In this document: positions 48,340 to 61,859 of the stretch, one piece after another | Position numbering within the stretch: position 1 is the first letter of the stretch | Layout: each line of letters starts with the position of its first letter | Assembly: GCA_026724425.1 (NCBI GenBank) | Contig: JAIUCV010000019.1 | Location: 12,491,823 to 12,555,822 of the forward strand | Reading direction: 5' to 3' | DNA from: Erythrophleum ivorense | Lineage: Eukaryota > Streptophyta > Magnoliopsida > Fabales > Fabaceae | Length of the DNA: 64,000 nucleotides | Made by a program: the position numbers and the translations under genes | Notes under the pieces: generated by a model | What the model saw: only the letters and a program-made list of their open reading frames with translations | Database searches by the model: none | What the model was told of the DNA's origin: nothing

Positions 48340-49302
48340 GTAGTATTGCAAATACAGAGAAAGGTTACATTAAGGGAAGGGATTGACATACTGGAGGAAG
48401 TATCTTTGATTAAAAACTTCTTGTTGTCGTGGAACCATCCCTTGATGTGGCTTGGCATCATTGTATAAGAAACACTTTAAAGGCATGCTAAAAGGCATTG
48501 TGTGTCTTGCCAAATAATTTCCATTTTTGTAACTTTTGGATTGTTTGGATTTATAGCTATGAAGAGTTTCTCTTCGCAATGAATGATATGTAGATTCCTT
48601 TTGCCTTGGTCTATTTTAATATTATTGGTAAGCCATATCAATACTTTCGTTCTAACCTATAGTGTTGTCATTTTTTCATATTATCTAGTTAAGTCATTCC
48701 ATTTAAGTATAATCATCAGATATCCTTCAAAGTAAATCATTGCTTTGGTTTGGATAATATGTTTATTGAAATCTTTTACTTTGATGGAGTCCTATATTAT
48801 GACCTACTCATTTCCTAGTAGCTTGTCCATGGGTAGTTGTTGCTATGCCAATACTCCATGCTAGGGTGACTCTTTTAACTATAGTAATAATCTTATTGAT
48901 GATTGAAAGTGGGCCTAGCATTAGATTCTCAAGCACTGCTCTATTACGGTATTCCCATATTGTATGAGTAGTGATGATCATATGCTTTGTTAAGAGATTG
49001 TCATGTCAATCCTTGGGATTAATCTTACATATCCACTTTGAAATCCATTTGATAAAGCTTGTTGTAGATAATGAATGAATTCTAAGCATGAAAGGAGATG
49101 TAAACTAAATTGCTTATGCTAGGCTACACTGTATAAAAAAATGATCCAAAGTTTTAGTGTCATTACAGCACATAGGATAGGTATTGCTTACCTAGAGATG
49201 TTTAGTAAGGATATCCAAGGTTGGAATGGCTTCTTAGACTACTTTCCACATGAAAAGTATCATCTTCATGGGAAGCTTTAGTTTCCATAAGATCTCCCAA
49301 AT
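48340..49302 (-). pseudogene. LINE (L1-like) fragment with zinc-binding RT tail
   Basis: Reading the - strand from 49302, one frame gives IWEILWKLKLPMKMILFMWK, then EAIPTLDILTKHL and PMCCNDTKTLDHFF. This is the zf-RVT domain that follows reverse transcriptase in plant L1-like LINEs, with the Cys/His pattern C-x2-C...H still visible. Stops interrupt it. Further down, DGSTTTRSF-like residues (near 48420) hint at a worn RNase H region. The missing 5' part would lie beyond 49303, where copy 4 of the TGTAAC family begins, so that element probably inserted into the LINE. LINEs move by target-primed reverse transcription; this piece is dead. Confidence 0.75.
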
Positions 49303-50832
49303 TGTAATATTCGATTTTTGTTAAACGACGAAAATAGGTGCGTTTTCAAAGCAAGTGTCCCAAAATTTAGTTAAGGTCCTAAAAAATTCAAGTAACATTC
49401 TAGACTTCTAAAAATGAGAATCCTAGGCTCAGATGGAAAGAAAAATAGAGCTAGAATGAAGAAACAAAATTTTACAAAAGACTTACAAAACGTAATGGCA
49501 TTTTTATAATTTTGAGCAAATTTTGGAATTCTCATAGGAGGGCTTTTTAAATGAAAATTTTGAGTTTTCTGGGGTTCTCAGAGGTGCTAAAAATCATGGG
49601 AAGCCCTAAGACAATTAAAACCCCTTCGGTGGATATTTTTCAATAACAGTAAACCCAAATTTTGATGGATTCATTCAGGAAGGTTTTAGCTCTAATTTGG
49701 GTGATTCCAAAATTATTTTACTAAATTGGGAACCTAAATTTTATAATGGAAAAGACAGTTCTCACAAAGGAGTTAAAACAAATTAGAAACGAAAATGCCA
49801 AAAATGAAAAAGCAAAATAAGAATTTTTGAAAAGTCTTTCTTCCTCCCACCTATATATATAGGGCGCCCCACTTCTCCACTTATTTAGCCACATATGTTT
49901 CTGCCCTAAACAAGAGAAAAACCCTAAGGAGAGAGGCATACAAGAGGGAGAGGAAGAGAAGGAGAAATCAAAGGCAAAAGATATGGATTTTTTTGTAGTT
50001 TTCATGCTCTTTCTTTAGCAAACCTCTTCTCCTCCACTTCCTTTCTTTTCTATGATTATATTAAAGTATATGGATCTATTTTAATGGAAGAACAAGGGGG
50101 AAAATTCGGATTTGAAGAGAAGAGGCCAAAGAAAAGAGGATTCAAGCAAGAAAACAAGGAAAACAAGGTAATTCTTTCTTCCATGATAGCTACCCCTTGC
50201 TCCTTTTCTCTCCTTGGTTCTCCCCACTCAAGAAGCTACAAGAGGGCTTGGATTTTGGGCAGAACCAAGGGTGAATCTTAGGAAAAGGAGTGTGGAGAAT
50301 AAGAATATACAAAGGGAATTAACAAATAATCATGGAAATTCAAGATAGCAAATCTAGGGTTTCATGTATTCTTTGTAAGATCTGACTTGATACCTTAATT
50401 CTTATGCCCAAATGAAAGTTTAAATGAGCTCCTAAGATCCCTAAAAGTCTCCCCATGTGCTTCCTCCATCAAGAAAATAAATCAAAGTCCATAGATGCCA
50501 AAAAGGGAGCTAGTCTTGGCCTAAGAGGGTTAGGACACCTAGGGAGAGTTTTAAATTTTTTCAAATCCATTTTTGAGTCATATATGATGAGTGAGGATGA
50601 GGAAAGTCTTGGAAAAAATTTAAAAATCATAGAAAGTGAGTTAGTCTTGTATGTTCCATAATATGATCTAAAGAAGCAACATGTAGTTAGGCTCTTTGTT
50701 TTAATTGTGTGATGACTCCAAGAGACTTAAAAGGAGTTAAGAATCATATATGAAGGGAAAGAATGGAGCCTAGAACTCATTTGATGAGTGTTGATTCATT
50801 AAGTGCATTCTTGGAACCATAAAGGGGTTAAT
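49303..50832 (+). repeat. TGTAAC family, copy 4, left part
   Basis: Begins TGTAATATTCGA at 49303 in the LINE fragment, with the blocks CATTCTAGACTTCTAAAAAT, ATGGCATTTTTATAA, GATTCCAAAAT and a TATA motif. Copy 5 interrupts it at 50833, and it resumes at 54653. Confidence 0.8.
49852..49861 (+). promoter_or_regulatory. TATA motif in copy 4
   Basis: TATATATATA inside CCTATATATATAGGGCG, about 550 bp from the element's start, followed by a purine-rich leader (CCCTAAGGAGAGAGGCA). If the element is an LTR, this would mark the end of U3. Inference. Confidence 0.4.
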
Positions 50833-53800
50833 TGTAACACCATAACTTCTAGCTCATTTGATATCATTCTTAAGCTCTATCATGCTTCATATAGGCTTTC
50901 CATAGAAAAAAGCAAGGAGAATAGGATTAATTTCACTTTGCGTCATATCTAAAAATTTTAATTCGTGTCACATGGACCGTGTGAGCTCATACTATACTTT
51001 CTCATATTTAATTACATCATTACAACTCATTTACATCCCAAAAACATGCCTACAACTCATGGAAACCGAAATGGGGCATGGAAAATGGAAGTTCATTTTC
51101 GGCCAGAATTGGCCTCTTTTCTGGGCAAACTTTGAAAAATCATAACTAAATCCAGAAAAATAGAAAACATGAAATCTTGGTCATTCTGGAAATTTTGGGA
51201 TGTCTACTTCACATTAAAAATATGCCAGGTCATACAATTCATCACACAGAGTCGCTGGCTGCCTGGTTGTTGTTCAGTTTACTAATACAAACTTCTGAAA
51301 TTCATAACTAATTCTATAAAAATAGAAATCATACACATTTGGTCATTATGGAAAGATATAAATGTTAACTTGATAGTAAAAATAATTCCAAAATGAAACA
51401 GATACGTTTAGTCAGCTGGACCCTATGGAACAGTAACCGGGCTCATGGGGCGCTACTGATACTGACAGTTAACTTAAAACATGCATAACTCACTGCTCAG
51501 ACCTCCAAATGAGGTGATCTCTGTGGCCACAGAAATCTTATGACCTCTAGTTTATGCATGTAAAATTTCATAAGCATTGGATACCATTTTGCCATCAGGT
51601 GATACAGAATTCCAAACTGCCAGTATGAACAGTACCCATACCAGAATCCATAAAAAATTCAAACTTTGAAAATTCATCAAATATTCTCTAGGTCTCTGAA
51701 AATTATGATCTTTAGCTTCCCAAAAAAGTCTTAATGAGACCTAATTGCATGCCAAGTTTCAGGGCAAGACTAACTCATTTGGCCAAAAAATGGCGTAGGG
51801 TTCCATTATGGTCAATTTTGGCTCCATATTGGGTACCAAAATTGCCAAATGAATTTTCCTTGGTCTTGGCACCTTTTGGGCAAGTTTAAAAGCATATTTA
51901 AGACTTATGGGAGCTTCCCAAATGGTCACAAATCATTTGTATCTCATTTTGGCCTCCTCACCCTCACTCATACACATTACACCAAGCTTTTCTCAATTGC
52001 ATACATTGGCATAAACATTCACTTTATGATCTAGAATACATACACCATACTCATTCATTTATCTATCACGTAATACTATTTTTACATTTGTCCAAGGGGT
52101 CATAGACTATTTACAATCATAATATACATCATGAAGTCTCATTATGAGTCAAAAACACAAAAATCAAGCATAAGGGTGGCCATCTTCTTCCTTCAATGTG
52201 ATTGGCTCCCATTGCCATGTCCACTTGTTCCACCTAGCATATTAGGACATTTAAGAGGAGGGAGTGAGATTCAAGAATCTCAATAGCTCATCTCCCATTC
52301 CATCACACATAATATGTGCAAGCAAGTTCTATAAATGCATGTGTGGAAAAAATGGAAGTCATGAACATTGAAAATCAAGCTTGGCATAGAAACACATCAT
52401 ACAAGGCATTCAAGAGCTCACCAAGTATTTGGATTGGCCTCACACTTCTCTCCATGGTATTTGGACTTGCCTCACCCATTCTTTGAAATCTTTAGACTCA
52501 ATCACACTCTTTGGGAGTCCACTTTGCTTTTGGGAGACTCTTTACTTTGTCTCAACCAAACTCAAGGGTTTTTGTCTCATCCTCACCATGGGGAAGAGTT
52601 CTTGGCCTCTCCACACTCAAGCAAGCTCAATCACACATCATTTGTTCATTTGAAAGCATAATGTGGCATCAAGAGTCATGGTATATAAGAGCATGCTAGC
52701 ATACTTTTCATAGCTAAAAATACACATACACACATCATAAAACAAGCTAAACACACATCCATGCATGAGAGAAGGTGGAGAGAGCTACCTTGTACAAATT
52801 CACACACTTTTCCCTTTGAATTTAAGCTCCTCTTTTCGGCTACACACCCACAAAAGTGTGGGGAAGGTTCCTCTTGGCCTAGACATGATTTAAGGAAGCT
52901 AATTAAGTTCATGAAATAATTTCTAAGGTCACACCACTTGCTTAGACACTAGGTTATCTTATAAAACTCATTATGGCCCATACAAGCACCTAATGAAGCA
53001 ACACCCCTCAAATGACTTCTAGGCCTCATCCTTTCCTTTCAAATATGATTCTTGACTCCTTTTAAGCCTCTTGGAGTCATCACATCATTAAAACAAAGGG
53101 CCTAACATCATGTTGCTTCTTTAGGTGACAATATGGAACCTAAAGCACTAACTCATTCTCTAAGCTTCCTAAATTTTTCCCAAAGCTTCCTCTCACATTC
53201 ATGCATCATATATGACTCAAAAATGGGTTTGGAAAAATTTAAAACTCTCCCTAACTATGCCATCCCTACTTGGCCGAAACCTAGAGCATAAATGGGATTT
53301 AATGGCTTCTTGATATTTCCTTGATGGAGGAACCATTTAGGGAGGTTGTTAAGAGTTGTAGGAGGTCAAGGGAATACTTAAATAGCCAAGGGAACTTATA
53401 GATTAAATCATTTTTTACAATCCCCTTAAGTGCTCTACACTTTTCCAACTTCTAGGTTCATGACTTTCAATGGGGTTTTGTTTGTTTTCATGGAGGAAGA
53501 GGCATATGGGGGACCTCTTAGGGATCTTAGGAGCACATTTAAGCATTCATTTAAGCCTAAGAACATTCATGTTAAATCAGATTTGCAAAGGAGCATTTGG
53601 ATCCCTAATGGTTCCATCTTGTTTCCTAATGCCCCTTTCTTGATTCTATTAGTTCATTCTTAATCTTTGCCACCTAAAACATCTAATCCCTCCATGAATT
53701 GGACAGAAAATAGCCCCTAAGACTTGGGCTCATGGTGGATAAATTCGTGCAAGAGGGAGGGGGAGGAAGAAACTACCAAAGAATGGAAGTTTTACCTTAT

Positions 53801-54652
53801 TTTCTTGCTTTTCTTTGCTTGCTCTTCCACTTGGTTAGCTTGCTCCCTCAATTTTCGAAATTTCCCTCTCTGTTCTGCCCTCAAAACAGCACCAAACTCT
53901 CCATTAAAACTATAGAAAGAAAGCTTGAGAAGAGGGGAGCAAGTTTCAAGAAGGAAGGATATGGAATTTCTTAAAGTTTTTTACCTTTTCTTGAATTTCT
54001 TCCTCCAAAATCCTCCTTCTCTTGTGTACCTAAGAAGCTGGAGTTTCTCTCTGAAAATGGGCAGAAGCAAGTCGGTTTAATGAAGGAGAGGAAGAACGTG
54101 ACTTATAAAAAGAGTTTGGAAGCTTCCTTTAACACTTAAATTTCATTTTTGCCCTTTCATACTTTGCATTTTCGTTTCTCCTTCGTTTTAGCTCCTTTTT
54201 TAGAACCGTCTTTTCCATCATAACAAATAGGTTCCCAATTTAATAAAATGCCTTTGGAATCACTCAAATAGGAGCTAAAACCTTCCGAACGAATCGGTCA
54301 AAGTTTGGGTCAACCGACGTCGAAAAGAATACACCAGAGGGGCTTTACCGGTCCCGGGGCTTCCCATGATTTTTGGGGCCTCTGAGAACCTTGGAAAACT
54401 CAAAATTTTCATTTAAAAAGCCCTCCTAGGTGCTTTTCCAAAAGTACACTTATTTACGAAAATGCCACTGGCCTTTCGGCAATTTGTTCGAATCACTCCG
54501 ACCCCGGTTTCTGGGCAACTCAAGGCTCAAATTCTCATTTTCTATTATTTAAAATTTTTTTCCAATTTTATTTGGCCTTGAATCACTCATCTCAAGGGAC
54601 TTGCTTTGAAAACGGACTCATTTCGGTGTTTTACGAAAAATCAGACGTTACA
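50833..54652 (-). repeat. TGTAAC family, copy 5 (full length, nested)
   Basis: 3,820 bp with termini TGTAACACCAT and CAGACGTTACA, and a perfect 5 bp target-site duplication TTAAT (50828-50832 and 54653-54657). TG...CA ends with a 5 bp duplication are the signature of an LTR retrotransposon or a solo LTR. It contains the conserved minisatellite (52420-52630). No coding domain. It split copy 4, which lies in the opposite orientation. Confidence 0.88.
52420..52630 (-). repeat. conserved short tandem repeat inside copy 5
   Basis: About six imperfect units of 30-40 bp, each with GACT/TTTGGCT-CC-TCACCC-like text (on the + strand: GGACTTGCCTCACCC, TCTTTGCTTTGTCTCA, TCTTGGCCTCTCCACACTC). The same array recurs at matching positions in copies 1, 2, 3, 4, 6 and 7. 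Confidence 0.75.
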
Positions 54653-56270
54653 TTAATAGGCCAAGTTAGTGTCTAAGAAAGATTTGTTGCCTTAGAATTA
54701 ATTCTATAAACTTAATTGGCTTCCATAAATTGTGTTTAAGATAAGAGAAACTAATCCCACACCTTTGTGTTTGTGAAGCCAAGGAAGGGAGAGCAAATTT
54801 AAGAAGAAAAGTGTGTGGTTGCATGCAAGGTAGCTCACTCCTCCTTCTCTTATACATGAATATATGCTTGACTTGTCTTTGAATGTGTGTATATGTGTTT
54901 TAAGCTATGAAAAGTATTCTAGCATGAGCTTTTATTCCATGGTGCTATGATGTTACATAATGCTTTCATGTGATGTTTATTATGTATGCTTGGGTTTGCT
55001 TGAATGTGGTGAAGCCAAGAACCTTTAGCCATGGTGAGGATGAGTTAAAAATCCTTAAAATTAGTTAAGGCAAAGTAAAGAGTCTCCAAGAGTGAGATTA
55101 ACTCCTAAGAGTAAGGTTGAGTCAAAAACCTCTTAAAGAAATGGGTGAGGCAAGTCCAAAATCCACAAGTGAATGGGTGAGGTTAATCCATTTACTTGGC
55201 AAGCCTATGTATGCTATGTATGACTTGTTCAAATGCTAAGAATGCTTTTTGAATGATTGCACACTCCATGATGCTCATGTATGTATTTTCAAGATTTGTT
55301 TTGCATCTTTTATGTGTAATTGAAAGGGAGATGAGCTATTGGGATTATTTGAATCTCATTCCCTCCTCTCTAATATTTTAACATGCTAGGTGGACTAAGT
55401 GGACAAGATAATGGGAGCCCACACCTTAAAAGATGAGATTATGACAACAAAGTGCATGAATTTTACTTCTTGATAGCCATATGAATGGCAAAGTGGCTTT
55501 GTATATATTATTTTTGAGATGTGAACTCATGTATGAATGTAAAATGATGTATGACTCTTGTATAAACTATATGTGGTATGAAATCAATAGAAATGGAAAG
55601 TTTGGCTTTTTGATGGCTTGATGTATTAGTATATTAATGGAAGTGGAATGGCCAAGTTGAGATGCATGAGGTTTGGAATCACTTGGGTAGTTCATATTCA
55701 TGATTTTAAACTTACCTAAGAGGTGTCAAACATTAAAGGAGGCCATTTGGACACATTTGGTATCTCATATGGAACAAAATTGATCATATTGGTGAGCTAT
55801 ACCTTTTTTTATCCAAATGAGCTTTTCTTGGTCTGAAATTTGGCATGCATTTAGAGCTTGTTAAGAGCTTTTTGAGAAGATAAAGTGCATAATTTTTGGA
55901 GGTCTATAGAATATTTGATCAATTTTCAAAGTTGAAAATTTTTCTGGTTTTGGTTCAATGCATTGTTTATTCTGGTTTGAAATTAAACTCTATCACTCAT
56001 GAGGCAAATAATGTCTAATTGCCATGAAATTTTATAAAGAAAAATTAAACCTTTCTACTGACTTGTGCCATCTAGAAGCACCTAATTTGGATGTCTAGAG
56101 AGGGAGATATAAATTTTTAAAATTTCCATCCAGTATTAGGCGTCCAGACATACCTAGGTTACTGTTTGATTGGTTTTTGAGTCCTGGACGTTCCTAAACT
56201 GATCTAAAGTTATTTTTCCCCTCTAGCTAACATCCATAGATTTCTATATTGGTAGCATTTGTATGGATTA
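54653..56270 (+). repeat. TGTAAC family, copy 4, right part
   Basis: Continues copy 4 after the nested insertion (GGAACCATAAAGG | TTAATAGGCC...), as the matching order in copy 7 (59930-61500) shows. It breaks off at about 56270, roughly 500 bp short of a full end, where sequence in the opposite orientation (copy 6) begins. Confidence 0.75.
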
Positions 56271-57464
56271 GATTTAGGGACTTTTGGCTTATCTTCACCC
56301 TTGCTAAGGGACTTTTAGCCTCTCCACACTCAAGCAGGCCAAGAACATATACAAAAGCATTTCACAAACACATAAGCATAGCAACATGATACCATGGCAT
56401 CTCAATACTTGCTAGAAACATATTTCATGGCTTAAACATATGCATGCACATTCAAAGACAAGAAAACATCCAAACATATATTAGAGAAAGAAGAGAGAGC
56501 TATCTTGTGTACAAACACACACTTTCTTCTTTGAAAATGGATCCTCTCCCTTAGGAAAGCACCCACAAGAAGGTGGAATTTGATTTCTTTGGCCTTAGTT
56601 TTTCTCAGGTTTTTCAAGTGCTCTTCTCTTTGCTTTGCATCCTCTCTTAAAACTTAAACTCCTCCCCTCTGGTTTGAGCTTAAAATAGACCCAAATACAT
56701 TAACAAATCCATAGAAAGAAAGATGAGAAGGAGAAGAAGAGGTTTGCTAACAAGAAAATTAAGAAATTCTATGAAATTCTCACCTTTTTCTTGGCTTTTT
56801 CTTCTCCCTTTTCCCTTGCTCTTGTATGCCTTTCTCTCTAGATCTCCCAATCTGTTTTGGACAAACATGAATTTGGTGGAGAAGGAGGAGGAAGTGGCGT
56901 GAATTATATGGAGCATTCAATAAACAATTCATTCTAAAAAATTTCATTTATGTCCCATAAATTTGGCATTTCTATTTTAGGTTTGTTTTACCTCCTTTTT
57001 TAGAACCATCTTTTCCATCATAAAATTTAGATAATCTAATTTATAAAATGCCTTTGGAATCACTCGATTTGGAGCTAAAACTTTCCCAAACGAATCAGTC
57101 AAAATTTGGGTTAACTGATGTTAGAAAACGTACACATGAAGGGTTTTAGTTGTCTCGGGGCTTCCTATGGTTTTTTGGGCCTCTGAGAACCCTAGAGAGC
57201 TTAAATTTTGCATTTAAAAAGCCCTTCTATGAGTATTTCAAAAATTATCCGAAATTATAAAAATGCCATTATATTTCATAACATTTTTGTTAAATTCTGT
57301 CCGATTATTTTGGCCTTGGTTTCAGGACACCTCTAGCCTCCTATTATCATTACTTAATGTCTAGATCATTATTCTAATTTTTTTGTACCTTAACCAATTC
57401 ATTTCAGAGGACTTGCTTTTAAAATGTATTTGTTTTCATTGTTTTTCTGAAAAATAGACATTAC
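56271..57464 (-). repeat. TGTAAC family, copy 6 (partial)
   Basis: Right-hand third of the element, - oriented, ending AGACATTACA at 57464. It begins inside the minisatellite block, directly after truncated copy 4, giving a head-to-head inverted junction. Confidence 0.75.
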
Positions 57465-58374
57465 AATCCGAATGGCCTTTATCGGTCCTAATTAGTAATT
57501 TCAATATTTTTAAGTATCTTTCTTAATTAAAATTAGACATTTCAGCATAACATGAGCTACCCCAGTGTCCAACTCTGGAATACACATAGGGCTCATCCCC
57601 TAAATAAGGCTATTCCACCATATTATATTTATATAAACAAAGGCAATCCTTTACAGTAAATAGCATATTATCCATGTTGAGTAATTAGATAGTATATTAG
57701 TACAACAAATAGTACAAATTCAGAACATATATTATCACATGTTCCATTCTTGACATAATGCTTCATGAACTTCTAATTTTCACATATGGGCTCCAAATCT
57801 CACAAGATAAATATTAGCATAATCTAGACAACATGTAGAACATATTAAGTCACAAAAATCATCCAAAATATGTCAAATAATATACATAAAAATTCAAGAA
57901 CTTCTCATTCAACATTTTTCTAAAAAAATTGACTTTTTTTTAGTATAATTTACCAAAATTTCACCATAGGCTTTATTTTTTATGTAGATTAATTTAGTTG
58001 GATTTAGGAAAATGCTTCCCTAGGTATATGTACATGCGTTGGTTGAACCTATACTCCAAGGAAGATATATGATTTTGCTTCATTTTTATTTCATCGAATA
58101 GCCATACATACATATTCAAGAAAGATGAACAAAAGCCCTCCATCAATTTCTAGAAGTTTCATGCATATTCCATAAATTTCTTAAGTAAATATTTAAAGTT
58201 TTCTTGCCAATTTCTTCATAAAAATCAAAATTGTATTAATATTTCTCTTCTTTAGTCTTCCTTCCATGATTCTCCTATTAATTTCTCTTTAATTCCTCCT
58301 ATGACTTCTTGAAATACAAAGCTCCGTGGTTTGTAGAAAAATTACTAAGAATAAGACTTTTCTTGAATCACATG
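57465..58374. other. spacer, LTR-like remnant
   Basis: No gene. The segment near 57540-57620 (CCCCAGTGTCCAACTC and following) has the look of LTR DNA of a different family. No termini identified. Confidence 0.45.
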
Positions 58375-61300
58375 TGTAATATCCAATTTTTTGAAAATGT
58401 CAGAAAACATGAGAAACATAACATATGGTTTCTCTATAAACACACGAAATTCACCAGATACAAAAGGAAATCCTCTAAATAGAGTGATTTGAGGTCCAAT
58501 AAAATTAGAGCAATATTCTAAATCTCAAATAATGAATTTAGAATACGAAAGGTGCCTTGAAACCAGAGTTAGAATAATCTGACAAAATTTTACTAAAATG
58601 CAACGAAACGTAATGACATTTTCATAATTTTAGACAATTTTTGGAATACTCATAGGAGGGCTGTTTAAATGAAAATTTTGAGCTCTCAGAGGTTCTCAAA
58701 AGCCTTGAAAACTATAAGGAGCCCCAGGACAGTTGAAACCCTTCTGGTGTATATTTTCTAATGTTAGTGAACCTGAACTTTGATTCTTTTATTTGAAAAG
58801 ATTTTAGCTCTAAATTGAGTGATTCCAAAGGTATTTTATAAGATTGAGGACCTAAATTTTATGATAGAAAAGATGGTTCTAAAAAAAGAGCTAAAATGAA
58901 TCGGAAACGAAAATGCTAAGAAATGAGACGTATATGGAATTTTATTGCAACAATTTTATTATTTATTTCTTAAGTGGTGTGTCCCTTCTCTTCTCCCTTA
59001 TTAACCAACTTTAACTTTGCCTAAGACCAGAGGAGAATTCTGGTTGAAGGGCATACTAAGAGGGAGCTTTAAAGGAAGAGAAAAACTTAAGAAAAGGTAA
59101 GAAAAATTCTTGAAATTCAAGCTCCTTCCTTTAGCAAAGTTATTCTCCTTCTTCTTTTATTTCTTTCCATGGTTTTATTGAAGTGTTTAGTTCTGTTTTG
59201 AGCTTTAACTAAAAGGGGGAAGTTTGAAATTCAAGAGGAGAACTAAAGCAAAAGAAAGAGCATCCAAGAAAAGCTTGAATCAAGGTGAGTCTCCTAGCTT
59301 TCCATGCTTTCTAAGAGGTGAGTTTCGATCTTATAGAGAACTACTAAGAGGAAGTAAAATCTAACCTAAACCAAGCATAAAACTTGTGAATTAGTCTGTG
59401 GGAAACAAGGTTATGCATTGAAATATAAAGAATAACCATTAAATTATAAGATAGAAAAGCTAGGGATTTAAAGATATAGGCTAAAATCTATTTTGATTCA
59501 ATAGTTCCCGAGCCTATGCGAGTGTTTGTATGAGTTTCTAAGATCCCTAGAAAGCCCTCTAAGTGCCTCTCCATCTAAGGAAAAGTGTAAAACTCTATGG
59601 GCTCCTTCCTTGAAGGGTGTCTTGGCTTAGAGTAGAAGTGACACCTAGGGATAGTTTTAAATTTTTTTAAGCCTAGTTTTGCAACATATATGGTGGGAGA
59701 ATATAAGAAGAATCCTTGGAAAAAAATTAGAAAGCCTAGGATGTGAGATAGAGGAGTAGGTTCCATAGTGTAACTTAAAGAAGTAATCTATAGGTAGGCT
59801 CCTTAAATTGATTGTGTGATGGCTCCAAGGAGTTTAAATGGAGTCAAAAACCATAGATGGAAGGAAAGAATGGAGCCAAGATCACAAATTCTTAGTGTTG
59901 CTTCATTAAGTGCTTTATGGAACCATAATGGAACCATATGAGTGTCAAAGTTCTTCTAAAGTGTGTGTGGCATTAGAAATTGTTTTAAGAGTGTAATTGG
60001 ATTTCATTTGATGTGTTTAGGTCAAAGGAATCAAGCTCCACCTCCTTGTAGCTATTTGGCTTAGGGAGAGGAAGAAATTCTAAAAAAATATGTGTTCTTG
60101 CATACAAGGTAGCTCTCTCTCCTTTCTCTCATGCATGCTTGGATGTTTTCTTATCTTCAAATGTGTGTGTTTGTGTGTTTAAGCCATGAAAAAAATTTCT
60201 AGCAAATATTTACATGCCATGGTACCATGATGCTTTGTTTATATGTTTGAATGATGTTTTATGAATATGTTTTGGCTTGTATGAGCTTGGTGAAGCCAAA
60301 AGTTCCTTGGCTAGGGTGAAGATGAATCGAAAGTCTCTAAGAATAGGTGAGACAAAGCCAAAAGTCTCTGGAAGAGTGAGGCTTAGTCAAAAATTCCTTG
60401 AAAGTAGGTGAGACAAGTCTAAAAGTTTCAAAGAGAATGGGTGAGGCTAAACTATTGTCTTGGCAAGTCTATATATGATATATGTGACTTTTCGCATATA
60501 AGAAATGTTCTATGTATGTTTATGAATTTCAAGATAGCCATGCATGCATTTTTAGACTTGAAATTGCATCTATTATGTGTGTTTGAAAGGAAGAAGGGCT
60601 ATTGGGATTCCTAAAATCTCACTTTTCCTTCCCTATTGCCTAAACATGTCTAGGTGAACTAAGTGAGCAAAGAAATAGGAGCCACCAAGCTTGAAGGGGA
60701 AAGATTGACAAAGAAATGTGTTACTTATTCTTTTGTAACCATAGTGATGTCAAAAAATGTAATACCATGATGTATATGATGTATAACCTTTTGAACATGT
60801 ATAAATATATAGATATGTGATGTATATATGAGAATTGATAACATTTGAATGATATGGCATGGTTTGGACATTAAAATGCAAAAATGTGCATGTTAGACTC
60901 TTATGTATAGTAATAAGTCAGAGAGTGAGTTTGTGATGTATGGATGTTTAGACCTTTTGAACAAGTTTAGTAGGCTATTTTCATGCTTTCCCACATGCTC
61001 AAGGGGTCTTAGAAATGTTAGAAGCCAAACTGGACCCTTATTGAAGCTTAAAGTGGCATGAAAATGCCAATTTGCAACCCTATGGCACAAACTAACTAAA
61101 TGGACGAATTTTCTCATGAAATTTGGCACGCATATAGGTCTCATTTAGAGATTTTTTGAAAGCTAAAATACAGAATAATTGGAGCTCTATAGAATTAGTT
61201 ATAAATTTTCAAAATTGCCAAAAGCTGCTGAATTGGTATGGTTACTATTCATATGGTCAGTTTCTTGTCCTGTGTCATTTGAAGGCCAAATGGAGTCCAA

Positions 61301-61760
61301 TGCTCATAAAATTTTATAGAAATAAACTAGAAATCATAAGCTTTTCATGGCTAAGATCACCTCATTTGGAGGTTTGTGGAGGGAGATATGAATTTTTGAA
61401 GTTTGAGGACAGTGCCAGTAATGTAGAAATATTCTTGGTACTATTCCATCAATTTTTAGTAGTTAAACGGGTCTATTTTGGTTTGTACTTATTTTTAACC
61501 TAGGGTTAATATCTTTAGCTTTTTAGAATAGTAAAATGTGCTTAATTTTAATTTTTTTAGAATTAGTTATGATTTTCCAAAATTGGCACCAGAAATTTAG
61601 TAGCAGGGCTCGAGACTGAACATGTAAATTCTGTGTATATATGCTACCAACTCATGATTCTTGGAACATTTTGAGATGGTTCTGAGTTGTATGGATGTAT
61701 TTTAATTGGAGAATGATATGGATGAATTCATATGGTGAGATAAAAATTTTGGACCTTATG
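58375..61760 (+). repeat. TGTAAC family, copy 7
   Basis: Starts TGTAATATCCAA at 58375. It keeps all the family's blocks in order, including the minisatellite (60290-60460) and the CCTCATTTGGAGG block near 61357. Near 61500-61760 it still follows the family, but the GTTACA terminus is not found, so the right end is lost. Confidence 0.75.
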
Positions 61761-61859
61761 TAACGCTAGAAATCCCATTATTTTTAATGGATTTTTCCTT
61801 ATTCTTCAATGAAATTAAGCACATGTATGTCTATAGATGAACTAAAGAGGCTAGAGTAA

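Noticed and set aside
44417..54652. Copies 3 and 5 as the two LTRs of one large retrotransposon
   Set aside because: Each has its own flanking 5 bp repeat (TATCA/CATCA and TTAAT/TTAAT), and the DNA between them holds a LINE and an inverted copy, not gag-pol.
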